Assembly: GCA_039720395.1 (NCBI GenBank)
Contig: CM077820.1
Coordinates: 49,957,425-50,021,424, forward strand
DNA: 64,000 nucleotides
From: Liquidambar formosana
Lineage: Eukaryota; Streptophyta; Magnoliopsida; Saxifragales; Altingiaceae
Direction: 5' to 3'
Made by a program: the position numbers and the translations under genes
Shown: positions 23,782-38,144 of the stretch, in pieces
Position numbering within the stretch: position 1 is the first letter of the stretch
How the letters are laid out: each line of letters opens with the position of its first letter
The notes under the pieces: model-generated
What the model was told of the DNA's origin: nothing
Database searches by the model: none
The model's input: only the letters and a program-made list of their open reading frames with translations

Positions 23782-25798
23782 ATTTATTAGAGTTTGACCA
23801 AAATGTCCGGTTAACCTATTTTCAATTGATAATCAAACAGACTCAATGTGATTAATGTGATAACATAACTTGTATTTGCGTGTCCAAAATCACTAAAATA
23901 ACATTAGAGAGTTCATAGCAAAAGGAAAGAGGCCTTGATCAAAAGAAAAAGAAAAAGGAAAGGCAGCTCTCTTTATAGTAGGACTCCAATAATATTAGTA
24001 ATTGTTTTTAAGTTTGGATGTCAAAACATGGCTTGGTTAGATGTTTCATAACTCCAACTAGGAAAAAGAAAGGCTGTCTTAATTTTTCAAAACTTCAGTT
24101 AAAAAAAATTGACTGAACAGTATTAGAACTTTTTGTGTAATTTGACTGAAAAATATATATAAACAAGTAAAAATCAAACTTAAAGAGTTAGATGTAAATA
24201 CAGTAATTCCCCACAAAATGTGGATATAATAATTAATGGCTTGCATAAGAGAGGAGGCAAGAATAAAGTCACTTATCCAAAAAAAAAGGAAAAATGAAGT
24301 TGATTGCTACTGGATGAAGCTTGTGAAAAAGGCACTAAAACCTTTTTGTACTTTTAAACACGCAATAAAAAATAAAAAATAAAAAAAAAAACATGTTTTT
24401 TAAATGTGTTTTTAAAAAGATAAACCAAACAGACCCTTGTAAAGAGATAGAAAGGCGTGGCACATGCACAGCCACCTTCGTATAGGACAACAGATAAGTC
24501 CAATTATGACGTAGAAAGTGCATGAAGCGTGCCTCTCGTTCATTTTCTTAACTTTTTTTTTTTTTTTTCTTTTTTTGTCTGCGAATTTTCTTAACAATTT
24601 TTTTTATTACCCTTTCAAATTTAATTATAACTTAAAAACCCCATATATAGTTTTAGGCATTCTTTTCATACTTATAGTTTTCCTCGCATCATTTTTTTTT
24701 TTTAAACTTTTATAATTGTTAGAAAATAATTATATAGAAAGATGAAAAAAGAAAGTAAGATATTAAATAGGATAGTTCCCGACAATTAATGGATCTAAGT
24801 GGTCACTTATGGCCACTATAGGTAGATGTTTTGGATTTTATATATTTTTCTCAATGACAAAAAGAAAAAAAAATAGTTTACTCGAATATATCCTTTTTTT
24901 TTTCTTTTTTTTTTTCATTTTTCAAATTTTTTTTTTTTTTTTTGGGGCTAGGACTATTGTGATTATCTACGTGTTGAGATATAAAATGTGTGAGCAATGG
25001 GATTTTTGTCTTGTGTCTATGCTTGCTTATGTGTCAAATTTGTATACGTGGCAACCTTTGGAACAATAGAATCTCATCATTTATAATGGTCGTGTATGTA
25101 GCACAATATGACTAGCACCTCAACTCCCTTGGAAGACCAAGGCCGAAGGTAGCTCACCCAGTCCATGGGGTGGGCCAAAATTATCTATCATGAAAGATAG
25201 AATGTATATATCTATGCAGCATTTATACATATTTTATGAAATAATTTTTTCCATTGGTGGGATGATTTCTTATTCTTCTGTCTTTCTTTTTTCTTCAATT
25301 TTTTTTTTTTTTGTTAGCCGACCAGAGTATCTAGATTTTCAGTCCAATTAATCATAGACAATGCTACATTTACTAGTTGGATCCACCGATTCGATTAACT
25401 AGTTGACATGGCACCTACTTTTTTGACAATAAAAGACATGATTTTTTTCATTAACTTATTATAAATTTACCCCCATGCATAAATCGATATACAAAACCGG
25501 TTATGGATAACATCACCACCTCCTTTAAATTAAGATACCCAAAACAAAATGAGAAATCAAAACCAAAAACTATTAACCAGTAACCAGTGAAGGAGCATCT
25601 TTCACTCACATCATTCTACATGCCTCTACAAATTAGCCTCTAGCTTATCAACTTTTCCCAACCATCCACCTAAGGGAATAAGAAAGATGGGCCACCGATC
25701 AAGCGGTCCTGATTATCATGAACCCTTTTGCCAGTTGTTGCTAGTTGTAACCTATCCAAAGTACACAAATGTACTTATCATTCAAGGACAGGATGAGG

Positions 25799-25830
<32 letters not shown>

Positions 25831-28800
25831 CCCAAAATATCAAATACCCCACATTTCTTTATCAAAAAATAAATGAACGGTGGGATACATTACACATTCC
25901 TTAAATTTGTACTTTTCAAATTTCAACCCCCCTTTGCCTATTTTTTTTCTTCAGAGGCCCCAACACTTTTAACCCCCTCCCCCCACCCCACCCCACCCCA
26001 CCCCACCCCACCCCACATCAAACTCCATGAATAGAACCGCATACACACCCTATAGATGGCTAGATGGAGGGTGGTGACATATTTCACACGTGTGGAAAAA
26101 CTCAAGACACACACGCTTTGGTGGGTTCCACTGCCAGGTCATCACTCAGGTTAAAGGACAAAGAGGGGAGTGGAGGGTTGTTGTATTTGGTGGTCACTTT
26201 GGGTCTTCTTGTATATATCCTCTTGTGATTGGGGACCATTAGAGATGGTGCATTGCATCATATTTGGAAGGACACGTGTCTATTTTGTGTGGATTGGAGA
26301 CCCCCTCTAACCTGTAGGGAGTTAATGCTCACAATGTCACCATGCAATTTTTGGCCTCTTACACCTTTTTTTTCTTTTTCTTTTTTTAAAAAAATTTAAT
26401 ATATTGATTTTCCCACATATTATCAGGATACTATTAAAATGAATCCTCATTGGTTTTCTCTTTTTATTTTATTATTAGTATTATTATTTAATCTTCTTCC
26501 TTTCTATTTTTATATAATAAAAATTGTTTAGGATGTTCTAGTGGAAGCTGAGTCATGGATTCCCCCATTTGTGAATATTTAGTAAATTTTTGTTTTTGTC
26601 CAAAACCCAAACTCGTCCAAATCGTTCGAATATCTCATCGAATTAAAACAAGGAAGAAAAAGAAAAAAAAAAGGAAAAATCAAAACAACATTTTTTCTTT
26701 TATTGGGTAGGAAAATAAAATATCAAGAAAACAATTCTGAATATAACCCAGGAAAAAAAATAAATAAATAAGAAAAGAAAAGAAAAAAGGAAGAGAGTGA
26801 GAAAGCTACACCTCTAGCATATTCGAGGTTATCTTCCAAAGAGGCACTAAAGTACTTTATTACTTTGGAGCAAATTTCCATCAAATGACATTCACCCAAA
26901 ATTTTCCTTTGCTTAACTTGAGTAAGTTATTTGCATACTATTCAACCAAATATAATGGACTCTATGGCAAATTTTAATTCATCATCAACTCCATCTCATT
27001 TCTCTTACAAAACCATCAAGAACTAATCTATCAAAATTATACTAGTTGAAGTTAAGCTTAAGCATTTTGATATCGCGGTGTTAAAAATGGATATATAGCA
27101 TTTTGATGTTCTAACCTATTATCCTTTAAGAAAAAAAAAAAGAGTAACACTATAGCGCCAAAAAAATTTACCCAGATCCTCTTATAATCTTATCCGATCC
27201 ACTAATAAAAAGTTTCATTAAAAAAATATTCATAATTGATTGATGTGGCGGTTTCCATATCATTTGAATAAAAATATTCAAATGACAAAAAAAAAAAAGA
27301 AAAAAAAGAAAAAAAAAGAAGGCAATTTAGTAGTTTCCTCAAAATAAAATATATTAAACTTAAATCAAGTTTGAATTTACCTATATTGTTCAAGCTTGTC
27401 TTGTGCATCTCTACTAAGTTTAAACTTTTCAGAAGCTTAACCAATCTTGTTAAACAACTTCAAATAATATTCATTTTTAATTAAAAAAAAAAAAATCCAC
27501 CACTCTTTTTCTTCACACATGCAAATACCGATTGCAAGATTCTTTGGAAGGGCATTATTGAAATCTTGTCGTACCTCATTGGCTTTGTATTAAATACTAT
27601 ATATCCATTTTTGAAGTGCTTTCTTTCTTTGGAATGGTTTACTTTAGTCCAACTGTGCACGATGTGTACTTCAAATTAATCCCTCACAGGTCTGGTGCCC
27701 TTAACTTGTAGAGTAACAGAGCTCATTGAATTGGTAAAGGTTATCAAGAGCCTCTAGCTCATGATGAACGCTTTAAAATCTACTTTGATCGTGTTGATGA
27801 CCAACGTGAACGTATAAACTTTAATTAAAACGTGTGATTAGATTTTGATGTATTTTGAAATTATTTTTCTACATAATAGATAATTCTATGTGATGGGTAC
27901 ATTGATTTTTATTTTTTTTTACCACAACAATGCAGTCAAAAAGAGAAATCATCATACCTTAAAAGATAATACTATTCTCATATGGTATGACCCAAATAAC
28001 AGGGTCCATGGGAAGAGGAATGATGGGGTCGCCATCTTAACAGCCACTCCCTTGATTAAAATGCCTACATGAAGGAACTCACTTGAGGGTACCCTCAACG
28101 GACAAAATGTCAAAAAAGTAGGCGTGCATGTACAATAATGAGTGCTGCCAAACAAGTCCCCCCAAAATGTCCAAAACGACCCAAACCCAGAACAGGAAAA
28201 CCCCAACCAGTCATGCATGCATCTACCCTACATTACATGACAAAAACACTCTCTCCCTTTCAGTGGCATTGCCATAGTTCAAACCTGCAGGTGAAGGCCA
28301 TTACAGTCATTCTACCCCACCTCCTCAACCAGCGGAGAACGGACCCCGTTTGTCCTCACGTGCCCTGGCGCTGGCTGCACGCACGGAAGCTTTTGTCCCC
28401 TCCGTTTCCATTTTTGTTCCTTTCTTTATTGGGTGCTGTTCAAATAAGGATCGGTCCTTAATTCAAAGTTATTAATCTATAGTTGTGACCTATATTTTGT
28501 AAAATCTACCAGTTGAATGGGACTTCCATTACATATAAGTTATGCATCTCAAAAATCAAATTAATTTAAAAGTATTGATTAACATCTGATCTAATACATT
28601 TATAATTATCGTACATTTTAGCCATTTATGATGAACCATCTAATTAATTTCGGATCAATTTCGTTTTAGGTAAGCATAACCTACATGGGAAGACGATCTA
28701 ACCTAATGATATATTTCACAAAATATAAGCAATAGATAGAGTTTTTAAGTTTGGTTCTTAAACTAAAGTTAAGGAATATTGGTCCTCATTTGAACAGAAC

Positions 28801-28833
28801 TACATATGGATTCCAATATATAAAAAAAATTAC
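23240..28833. other. Gene-free AT-rich intergenic region
   Basis: Simple repeats: (AT)n at about 23712-23761 followed by a T run, (TC)n near 25803-25830, (CCCCA)n near 25984-26015, and many A or T runs (24540-24570, 24895-24942). Open frames here, for example 24809-25069 and 28138-28461, have no recognisable domain and low-complexity composition. I see no gene. Confidence 0.55.
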
Positions 28834-28960
28834 GGGGAATTATAGATTGGTTCGGCTATAGTCAAATAATTAGACATTTATACAAATGACTACTAACTTA
28901 ACTAAGATTGACTACTAACTATAATTATTTACCCGTAGTCAAACCAATCTATAATTCCCC
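28834..28960. mobile_element. Small inverted-repeat element (127 bp MITE-like)
   Basis: The ends GGGGAATTATAGATTGGTT and its inverted copy match over 20 bases without a mismatch and continue imperfectly to about 40. The interior has a short direct repeat, GACTACTAACT. No target duplication was matched, so the superfamily is not assigned. Confidence 0.65.
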
Positions 28961-30600
28961 AAAAATATATGGTATTCTAACACTCATGGCTCTTATCTAT
29001 AGATAGAATTTATAGAATTCGTAATTTGCCAAATTCAAAACTAGATCGGTTATGAATTCCTTTTATACATATCATACATGTCAAATTTTTCATAAAATTT
29101 TGGAGCAAGATATTTCATAATCTCCGATTAACTTAGTACTTGATGTGTGTAAAATTTGGACCCCCCCCCCCCCAAAAAAAAGAAAAAAGAAAAAAGAATT
29201 ATAAGAATAAATTTTTTTATACAAAGTATAATTTGATCTTAAGTTATTTATATATATAGAGAATACAGTATATATACTATTATAAAAGGATGTCTCTTGC
29301 ATTTTAAAACCAATATTACTTATCTCTTTGATAATTAGAATATTAAAAAAAATAAAAATTGCAAGAACTTGAGTTACAAAATAGAAAATCATTTAAAAAA
29401 ATGGAAAAAGGAAAAAACTATTACACCTATTTTCTTTTTTCCATATGTTCCATGTCTCAACTATGGAGAACCAGTTCTACATAAATGTATAGATCAACTC
29501 ATCAACCTTCTATACTACCTAATGCAGAATGAGCTTCTTTACAGCTTTACATGAATCAACACTTTTCGTAAGATCTAAGTCTATTAAATCTACAGTCGAA
29601 TACGTGTATGTTTGTTATTATTATTTCTTTCATATGCTTATTATGTTTGATAATACCATAATTAGATCCATGTTTGTTGTTATTATTATTTTGCCTATGT
29701 TTATTATTAGCTTCTTGCATTTTTTTCCATACATGCCATAAGGCACAAGAACCTTCACTTATTTCTAATTCCCACCTCATGATACTTAATTCTTACTTTC
29801 TACCATTGGATCAACAATTCATTGATTCATTATTTTCCTAAGAAAAAAAAATATAAGATATAATATGGCCTTGTTAGAAAAAGAAATAAAAATAAAAGAT
29901 GATATTCAAGTTGAATGTTATACACAACATGATGATGGTCAGGCAAGCACGTGCTGATATAATTTATATCAACACCCAATGTAAGGGGTACAACCCTCAA
30001 TACATGGTGCTAATATAACTTATATCAACACGTGGGTTTTGCTTTAAATTTGGGTTTTGCGGTACACCCAATGGGAACATAACCGATACACAACATGTGG
30101 GTTTTGCTTCAAATTTTGATAAAAGCAGCTGTATATGTCATTCTACTTCTACAAAATGATTGCATATTATGTTTATCATCTGGTATCATTTTTTTTTCTT
30201 TTTGAAAACATGGAATTAAGCAATCTATATATACTATCATAAATTTTTTTAAAAAAGATAAAAATGATTTGGATGTTTTATGGGATTCCACTTTTTTAAA
30301 AATTTTAAAATATACCCCCTTTTTTATTTTATTTTATTTTTTTTCCAAGTTACATTAGAAGGACTTGAATCCCACCCTACCCTGGTATATCATTAGGCTA
30401 CAATGGCCGGTGATTTAAAATGCCCATTTCATCAACATATTATATAGTTATCATAATTAATTAAAAAATTAAAAGAAGAGTAGTAAGTAATTAATATGGG
30501 CCAAATTCGTGGGTGAATGGTGATCATGAGGAGATAAATAGGATACTGTGCGCGTGCATATGCACCGGGTGTGCCAGCACTTCTAATTTTACTAGAACGT
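28961..30600. other. Intergenic with short direct repeats
   Basis: Two copies of a near-palindromic 25-mer with core GATATAATTTATATC-type (29951-29975 and 30007-30031), each between GTGCT and CAACAC, and two copies of GTGGGTTTTGCTT (about 30032 and 30097). No gene. The right end is distal promoter of the GID1 gene. Confidence 0.5.
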
Positions 30601-30639
30601 GGGTCCCGCGTAACAGTTTCTTTCGGTCACTCTTTTGAG

Positions 30640-31052
30640 TCTTTGTCGTCTCGCTCGTCTCTCTTCACCCCAGTCGCTTTTTAGCATTTTAACTCATCAT
30701 TTCGCTTCCGTGCGCCGCTCCTCTTATCCGTCACCCCTCATTCCCCCTCTTCTCTCTCTTCTCTCCGTCTCTCTCTCTCTCTCTCCTCTGTTTTATTGCA
30801 GAGTGTGTATCTATTTCAGTATCAGAGATTTAAGCAAGCAGCTCCTAGAGAGAGAAAGAGGGGGAAAGCCCTAAGATTAGGGTTATGTTTTGTTTGTATT
30901 AGTTTACACCAGGGTGAGTTAGAAGAAATTTATTGTTGGTAGAGGGAGAAAAACCCAAGATTAGGGTTTCATTTGTCTTGCTTTGGAATCTTGATGAAAT
31001 TGTGAAGTGGGTAATCCTTGAATTATCTGTGTTGGCTGCTAGGGCAGTTTTC
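30640..31052 (+). promoter_or_regulatory. GID1 leader with two short uORFs and a possible leader intron
   Basis: CT-rich leader sequence with a (TC)n run near 30768-30786. Two upstream ATGs open tiny frames: 30885-30902 (MFCLY) and 30994-31005 (MKL). A donor-like CCAGG|GTGAGTTAG near 30914 and an acceptor-like GGGCAG near 31048 could remove the second as a leader intron. The transcription start and splicing cannot be settled from sequence. Confidence 0.4.
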
Positions 31053-32784
31053 ATGGATGGGAGTAATGAAATCAACCTCACTGAGTCAAAGGTATTTGAT
31101 TTATTTGATGTGGGAATGTATATATCTGTATGTATGCACAATTTTTGTTATTATTATGTGTTGTTCGGTGATCCAATATGGAATCATTGATGGGTTTATT
31201 TATTTATTTATGGGTTCTTTGAATTTTGGGTCTTGGGGTTGTGATTTTGTTCCTAATTTTTGTTGATTTTAGCCTGGGTTTGGAGTTGTTAATGTTTGTG
31301 TTTTTTTATTCAGATTGAAGATCAAACATTGAATCTTTGATGGGTTAGTTTTTGCTTTTGGGTTCTTTGAATTTTGGTTTGGGTTTGTGATTTTGTTCCT
31401 AGAAAGTTGAAAGTTTGTAAAATTTTATGGCAGGTTTTGGAGCTGTAATTTAGGGTGTTGATCTGGTTTGGAGGTTTCTAGATGCGTTTAGGGTTTGTTT
31501 GGCTGATTTCATACTTTAGGGGTTTGTTCTTATTGTTTTTGCTATTTTATCATAGTGTTTCTTGCTTATTTGTTGGGTCTAGGGGTAGTTCATGTGTTAC
31601 TCATTTCTTATCTGTTCTATAGAGTTACTGCAAATCCTGGAAATATATATATGCTGTTTTATTTGAGTACTAGCCTATTAGGTGCTGTAGGATCTCTACT
31701 TCGGTTTATCATGGCTTTGTAGCTGTGGATTGTGAAATTTCTGACTATTTTCACCTTTTTTTTTTTGGATGGGTTTGGGGGTTTATAGATGGTCGTTCCA
31801 CTGAATACATGGGTCCTCATCTCCAATTTCAAGCTGGCTTACAATCTTCTTCGTCGCCCTGATGGTTCTTTCAACCGTCACTTGGCAGAGTTCCTTGACA
31901 GAAAAGTCCTTGCCAACGCTAACCCAGTTGATGGGGTTTTCTCTTTTGATGTTATCATAGACCGTGGCACTAGTGTCTACAGCAGGATCTATCGGCCGGT
32001 CAATGCTGAAGAACCTCAGCCGAGCATTGTTGATCTTGAAAAGCCCTTGAGTGCCGATATTGTTCCCGTCATAATTTTTTTCCATGGTGGAAGCTTTGCT
32101 CATTCCTCTGCAAATAGTGCCATTTATGACACGCTTTGTCGTCGACTTGTGGTCAATTGTGAAGCTGTTGTGGTATCAGTGAACTATCGGCGTGCACCTG
32201 AAAACCGATACCCTTGTGCCTATGAAGATGGCTGGACTGCTCTTAAGTGGGTTAACTCAAGGCCATGGCTTCAAAGTAAGAAGGACTCAAAGGTTCATAT
32301 ATACATGGCTGGGGACAGTTCTGGTGGCAATATTGTTCACCATGTTGCTGTTAAAGCAGTTGAATCAGGAATTGAAGTATTGGGGAATATACTACTCAAT
32401 CCTATGTTTGCTGGGGAAAAGAGAACAGAATCAGAAAAGCGATTAGATGGGAAATATTTTGTTACAATCCAAGACCGGGACTGGTATTGGAGAGCTTTTC
32501 TTCCTGAGGGGGAAGATAGGGACCATCCAGCATGTAATCCCTTTGGTCCCAATGGTAAAAGCCTCGAAGGAATCAAGTTCCCTAAGAGTCTTGTTGTGGT
32601 GGCTGGTTTGGATCTTTTACAGGACTGGCAGATGGCTTATGCTGAAGGGCTTGAGAAGGCTGGTCAAAAGGTGAAACTTTTATATCTGAAGCAGGCAACT
32701 ATTGGGTTTTACTTGTTGCCAAACAACAACCACTTCTATACTGTCATGGATGAGATTAGTAGCTTTGTGAGTTCTGACCGTTAA
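31053..32784 (+). CDS. GID1: Gibberellin receptor GID1
   Basis: Exon 1 (31053-31091, MDGSNEINLTESK) and exon 2 (31789-32784) give 344 residues, the usual family length, with the usual single intron after codon 13. This soluble, mostly nuclear receptor binds bioactive gibberellin and then DELLA repressors, sending them to SCF-mediated degradation. The fold is that of hormone-sensitive lipase: HGG oxyanion motif at 112-114, GDSSGG with Ser191 at the nucleophile position, and Asp in the GLDLLQDW segment. The catalytic His is replaced by Ile318 in QATIGFYLLPNNNHF, as expected for a receptor that no longer hydrolyses esters. The N-terminal lid (VVPLNTWVLISNFKLAYNLL) that closes over the hormone and contacts DELLA is intact. 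It is convergent with the coiled-coil gene downstream. Paralogue looks GID1C/GID1B-like; not resolved here. Confidence 0.96.
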
Positions 32785-35700
32785 TAGACTTAACTTTATC
32801 AACAGGCGGCGCTACATAACAGAAGGTTGACATTTCGCTTGGGGTCATATTTTTCTGAAGGGGTTGTTTGCAGTTTATAAGATTGTGTAGTAGTACTACT
32901 TACTCTTTCTGTTGATCGTGATATTGAGATTCTGCTCCATGGGGTCTGGTTCTTCTTCATCTAGAGATGGCTGGGCTTGTATGCTGGGTGCAGAAAGGCT
33001 TGGTTCAGCATATAGCTGGATCAGAAACTTGTGTCTGTTGAACATCCTAGTGCTGAACTTTGGGTGATATGGTTTGATGAAGCTTATGGCGGCAGAAGCC
33101 GTTTAACTAAGTTTGGCGGAACCACCAAATTTAAGATTACCCACTCTGACTTCTGGCCAGAAAGGAGGGGAAGACAGGTGTGTTGGGGTAAGATTTGGTG
33201 GCCGATCGATGGGGATCGGTGCCTGGCTAATGTTATATAGCTAATTTTAGGGAATGGATGGGAACTCATCCATTTCATTATGAACCTGTATGTCTATATA
33301 CATATTTCCTAGAAATATATAAAGGTGTTTGCTTATATCCTGTTTTCATTCTTTGTTGGTTCTGTTGGCATTGAATCTTTTTGTTCTTCAATTTTTTTTT
33401 CCTCAGGTCTTTTTTTTATATATTATTTTCCTTCTGACTTGCACTTTGCTCCTGAACTGGTAGACATTCTAAGCTTTAATTTACATGAAGCAAGCTCGAA
33501 CAACCATTCTTTATATTCTAAAGTCATCATTAGATATCTGATCAAATGTAACAGACCTCAGTGAAAGTTACTCTCAGGTGCTTTAGCATACTATTGAAGA
33601 CCCTCTATTTGAACTCCATACTTCCTAGTTAATTGGAAACATCAGAATTCAAAGATGTCAAAATTATTGGTATACTGTTTTCCCATTCACTTATTAGCTC
33701 CCAGGCAGCATTCATTACCGTAAACACTTTCAGTTCTAATCTATATGGGAAGATAGGATATTATGGGTAGTAGTGGAGACATGGTCTAAAACCAGAATGC
33801 CTCAAGGACAATTTTGGCTTTGGAAATGTTCTCGTGTGAAATGAAGCTCACCGATTTGTAGAAATGTGTTAGAATTTGTGAGTGAGACATGCCATGCCAC
33901 TGAATAGGGGGATATGGTACACACTACACAGAGGGGAGTCAATTATGGGCTTTAGCTACAGGTTGGGGCAATTTTAGAGCTGGGCTGTGGGGTCTGTAGC
34001 CTCTTTCTGGCATCAGATTGAGGAATCTGGATCTTGAAGCTGATACAAAAGCCTATCTCGGACATATCTATGATGTAAAAAAAAGAGTGGTATCTAATCT
34101 TGGCAAGAGGGTCTGAAACTCTTCTCACTCCACTCTGCTGATAGTTAGGTGCTTGTGTGGATAAACTAGCAAATATAGGAATAGACTATCTATGGAATCC
34201 TCCAGCCGAAGGCAGTCCCTTTTGTTTGAAGATGTCTGGTTCCTGTATTTTTAGGAGCTTCCCATTGGGTCTTTTTAAAAATATCATTTTCCATTAAACA
34301 AAGAAGAATGGGGAATATGACTTTATGAGCATGTTGTTGCTTTTGCTGAAAAGAGGAAAATGTCAAATAAATTGGGCATATGTGGAAGGCAGATTCCTTG
34401 GGAAAATTGGAATGCATTTTTTTCCTTGGGTTACTGGCAAGATTAAGAAAAACTACGTACAATCAATTTGTAGTTGGCTATTAGAAATTTAGAAAGAAAA
34501 TAGGTGCCTTAACAGAGATTCGAACCCAAACGTGAATTATGGGATACAAGGACCCACATGTTTTTATCATCTGACTTGGATGGCGTCTTCAAATGCCATT
34601 GTAGGAGATGCATGAAAAATATTAGGAAAAAGTATCAAATTGATTGTGTTAGTATTAAAAGGAAATGATTAGAGGACTCAGTAGGAGGAGATTTAGACAT
34701 GGATTGATTAAAGATGGTGCTTTTACAAGGTCAAATAATTGGGATAAGGTTCTGTTGATTGATTTATAACCATTCCTTGCTAAAGTGGATAGAGTATGCT
34801 AAAAAAATCACCCCACAAGACACTGAAGCAGCTTATAAAGAAATGCATTGCACTTTGCAGCCATCCATCCCTAATTGTCTAAAATCTTTTGTGCTAAATT
34901 TGCCTAAATTATACCCCCATACCAGAAGGGTATCCATCTTTTGCAATGAATGATTGGATGTAATATCAAATCATCAAATTTTGCCATATTCTGATATTGA
35001 TATTACTCTTTCCTGTCCTTTCAATTGCATGTCTGTTCTAGGTGAGTAGTTTGGAGCTTGGGATGGCAGAAAATACAAAAAGAATTGGCTTGTTTTGAAA
35101 GGGAAGAACCCAACTAGTAGTGGTTGGAATTTGGATGCATTAAAGGGGACCATATGAGAACCCAACACACAAAGCTTTCAAGCTGTTAGGATTTGCTTTC
35201 AAAGTGATGGGAAGAATATAAAAATTGGTAAGGAACAGCTAAGCTTTGGACAAAGACATGCAGACTTGGTTGATTGTCTTTCCAAAGCGCAACTTAAAAT
35301 ATGTCGTAAGCATGCATGAATATATCAATCACTTAAGGGGCCGTTTGGAAGCATACAAACCTAGTTAGCTGCATCTGATTCTGACTGAATTTCATTTAAT
35401 TATTGATTGGTAAAAGACCTCTGTCGTATATGACTGCCCAACTTCATCTAGAAAATAAGATATTAACTTGCTTTTTTTCAAAACAATTTGAAAGTCTGAT
35501 GAAAAATAAAAAACAGAAAAAGGCTTAGATAGCATTAAGGGAATGGATATTATTATTATTGTTTCTTTCAGAATCTGATTTGTTTGATATGAATATTTGG
35601 TTTGTGTGTGTGTGTCTGTGTGAAGGAGGGTTAGCTGGTTCAGGGTCAGAATACATTGACATTCACAAACAGTGCATTCATTGAATCCAAACAGATCAAA

Positions 35701-37135
35701 CTCAACCTGGTCAATTCAGGTTGAGCATGGTTAGAAAGGGTCAGAGAACCCAACTGACCCGAACCCAATGTGTATAGTGTAACCAGCCCAACCCGATCCA
35801 TCTGAGTTTGGAATAAAAAAAATTAAATAAAAAATAAAAAATAGTTTGGGTTGGGTAAGCTCGAGTTGGGTTGGGCTTGGGTTCAAGGTTTTGCAGCTAA
35901 ATGTACTAATTCATACTTCATAGTTTCTCTTCCTTGTATTTTGTTTCCCCTAATGGTCTTTAAGGGATAATTTGAAAAACATAAAAATCTGGTAGGGCAA
36001 GATAAGTACAGCCACTTTTGATTTCTCCATTATATTGATATTATTTGGGTTATTTTAATTGCAACTTTTTGATGTTTTAATCTAATCCGTTAAAACATCC
36101 ATCCAACAGCTCTCATTAAACTTTGTGCAATGCTGAGTTACAGCATCAAATCCAAACTCCCCAAAATGTCAACAAATCATGATTTGGGGAGGAACTTCTA
36201 CTTTTCTACATGACCGGCTTTTGGCCAAAAATGGTTCGCGAAGAAATATTTTTACCATCTATTTTATACAGAGTAAACGATATCAACCCATTTTTTCTCT
36301 GATTTGCTGAGAAAATATTTTTTAGCATAGGGAGTTTTTCCTTTTTTTCTCTATCAATTCAACTAAACTGTACATCGGTATAAGACACACTGGCTCAAAA
36401 CAAGCGGACCATATAGGCATATAGCTGAACTGTTCAACTGATGCACTAGGCCCCGGTGCGGGCCAAATGAAGAGCAGCGGTCCAGGTTTTTACGAAGATG
36501 GGTATAACCTGAGCGAGATTAGCCTCAGAAAATTGCGTGTAATGAACGGATGAGAAACTTTGTACTTTGACCGTTGATTCTAATGCACTAGCTGTCAAAA
36601 CATTATGTAAGGTGTTCGTTTTGAAGATCAAACATTCATCAAGCAACATTTTATCTTCCTAGCTAGAAGTTCAAAAGAATCAATGGCATCATTTGCCTTG
36701 AAGCAAAACTATGTTTGATAATCCTAGAGCCAGCAGCAACTTGACCTCCAAAAATATTGATCGATAAACCCAACGACTGAAGCATCCTCTAGCAATACAG
36801 ATGCTGCAGCAGAACTTGGTGTTACGAAAGACACCCAAGTCCCAGAAGGTCTTCTAATGTGCATCTGCTGCCGGTTTTTGTCTTGCAACTTAATCGCTGC
36901 TCTGTTGTTGAAAGCCCTCTTATAGTTGAAATCAATTTTCAATCTTTCATTCATCAATAAACACTTGCTCTTATTCCATGCCATCCATTTCAGCCAGAAC
37001 TGGGTCTTTTTCCAACATGGACAAGGCTAGCTCCAAGTGAAGACTGGAGACCAACTGATTCAATGCTCAGGCCAGGTACGCAAAATTCTTTATGGGGCCT
37101 CTATGAGGCCCTCTTACACCAAAACTTTTACGGAG

Positions 37136-37186
<51 letters not shown>

Positions 37187-38144
37187 TCAACATCAACAGC
37201 CCAAACCCGTCTTCCATCTATATTGTTTCCAAGAGTTCTCATCAGAGATTGTGAAAATGGTTCAAAAAAACTCTCACTAATCACATGATTAGAGTGCCAA
37301 AATATTGATATGTTCTGCAAAATTCAATTTCTATTCTCAACTCATTAAACAAACACAGCCTAACAATAATTGTATACGTTTAGTGTTAAACACGTTCAAG
37401 GTGAAAAGATAATTTCGGCCACAGGTAAAAAAAAATTTAGAAATAGGGGACTAGAACTATAAAGGAGAACTTATAATAATGGCTGAAATCCCGCAATGCC
37501 AAAAATTTTCTAATGACTAGAAGAATTCTGGAAAAAATAGAACTTCAGAAGTTTCAAACACCACATTAAGATATAAACCCCCATAAATAATATTTCTCAC
37601 CAACAGCCTGTCTGAAGAGCTCACCAGAGAAGTGAATGGGAATTGGACCACTCATCACCAATCCCAAAGGACTAGTGTTATAAAATGTGAAGTAAACACT
37701 ACAATAAACAGATTTCAGATCAAATGATATTGGACCTTGAAGACTAGAATATATATTTTATAAGACACAATATAGTCTCTCATCATAGTTCATCTCTATC
37801 AATTCTGCCTTCAGAGTTAAATTTTAAGCCATGTAAAGGTATTTGCAGAACAAATAGAGGCTCAACAGCAACCCAACACTACATAAAAAGGAAAGATCAC
37901 ATGCTGACAACATTTGAAGATTACCAAAGAACAGAAAAGAAACATAAGACAACTGAAAAAACATGCATTGAATTGACAAAGCAGTCAAAAACATCTTGTA
38001 ATCTTATGACTCATCTTCTTAGATAGAGATAGTCAGTTAGAAAAGTACTAACAGGCATCAAATTCCCATACTTAAACCTGTGGATCTGAAACTAGAACCT
38101 ACAGCCACTTAAAATTCAAATTGTTTACCAAAAAACTAGACAAG
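32785..38144. other. Convergent intergenic region, GID1 to coiled-coil gene
   Basis: The left 500 bases probably include the GID1 3' UTR. Beyond that are AT-rich sequence, an (AT)n run at about 37138-37182, and a stretch near 35700-35890 rich in AACCCAACC/GGGTTGGG. A minus-strand frame at 36724-36984 has no domain I know. The right end presumably holds the 3' UTR of the coiled-coil gene. Confidence 0.5.

Noticed and set aside
28138..28461. 107-codon plus-strand frame
   Set aside because: No recognisable domain, no splice or leader context, and composition like its surroundings.
32785..33240. Frame at 33031-33240 as an extra gene
   Set aside because: Lies in the probable GID1 3' UTR and has no domain.
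34505..34570. tRNA-like B box on the minus strand (GGGTTCGAATCTC)
   Set aside because: No cloverleaf, A box or target duplication could be built around it.
35239..35330. Faint likeness to the C-terminal tail of a Ty1/copia polyprotein (ADLVDCLSKAQL)
   Set aside because: Too short, with stops around it and no LTRs or other polyprotein parts nearby.
36724..36984. 86-codon minus-strand frame
   Set aside because: Contains varied residues but no motif I know and no clear exon partners; perhaps a gene relic, not supportable.
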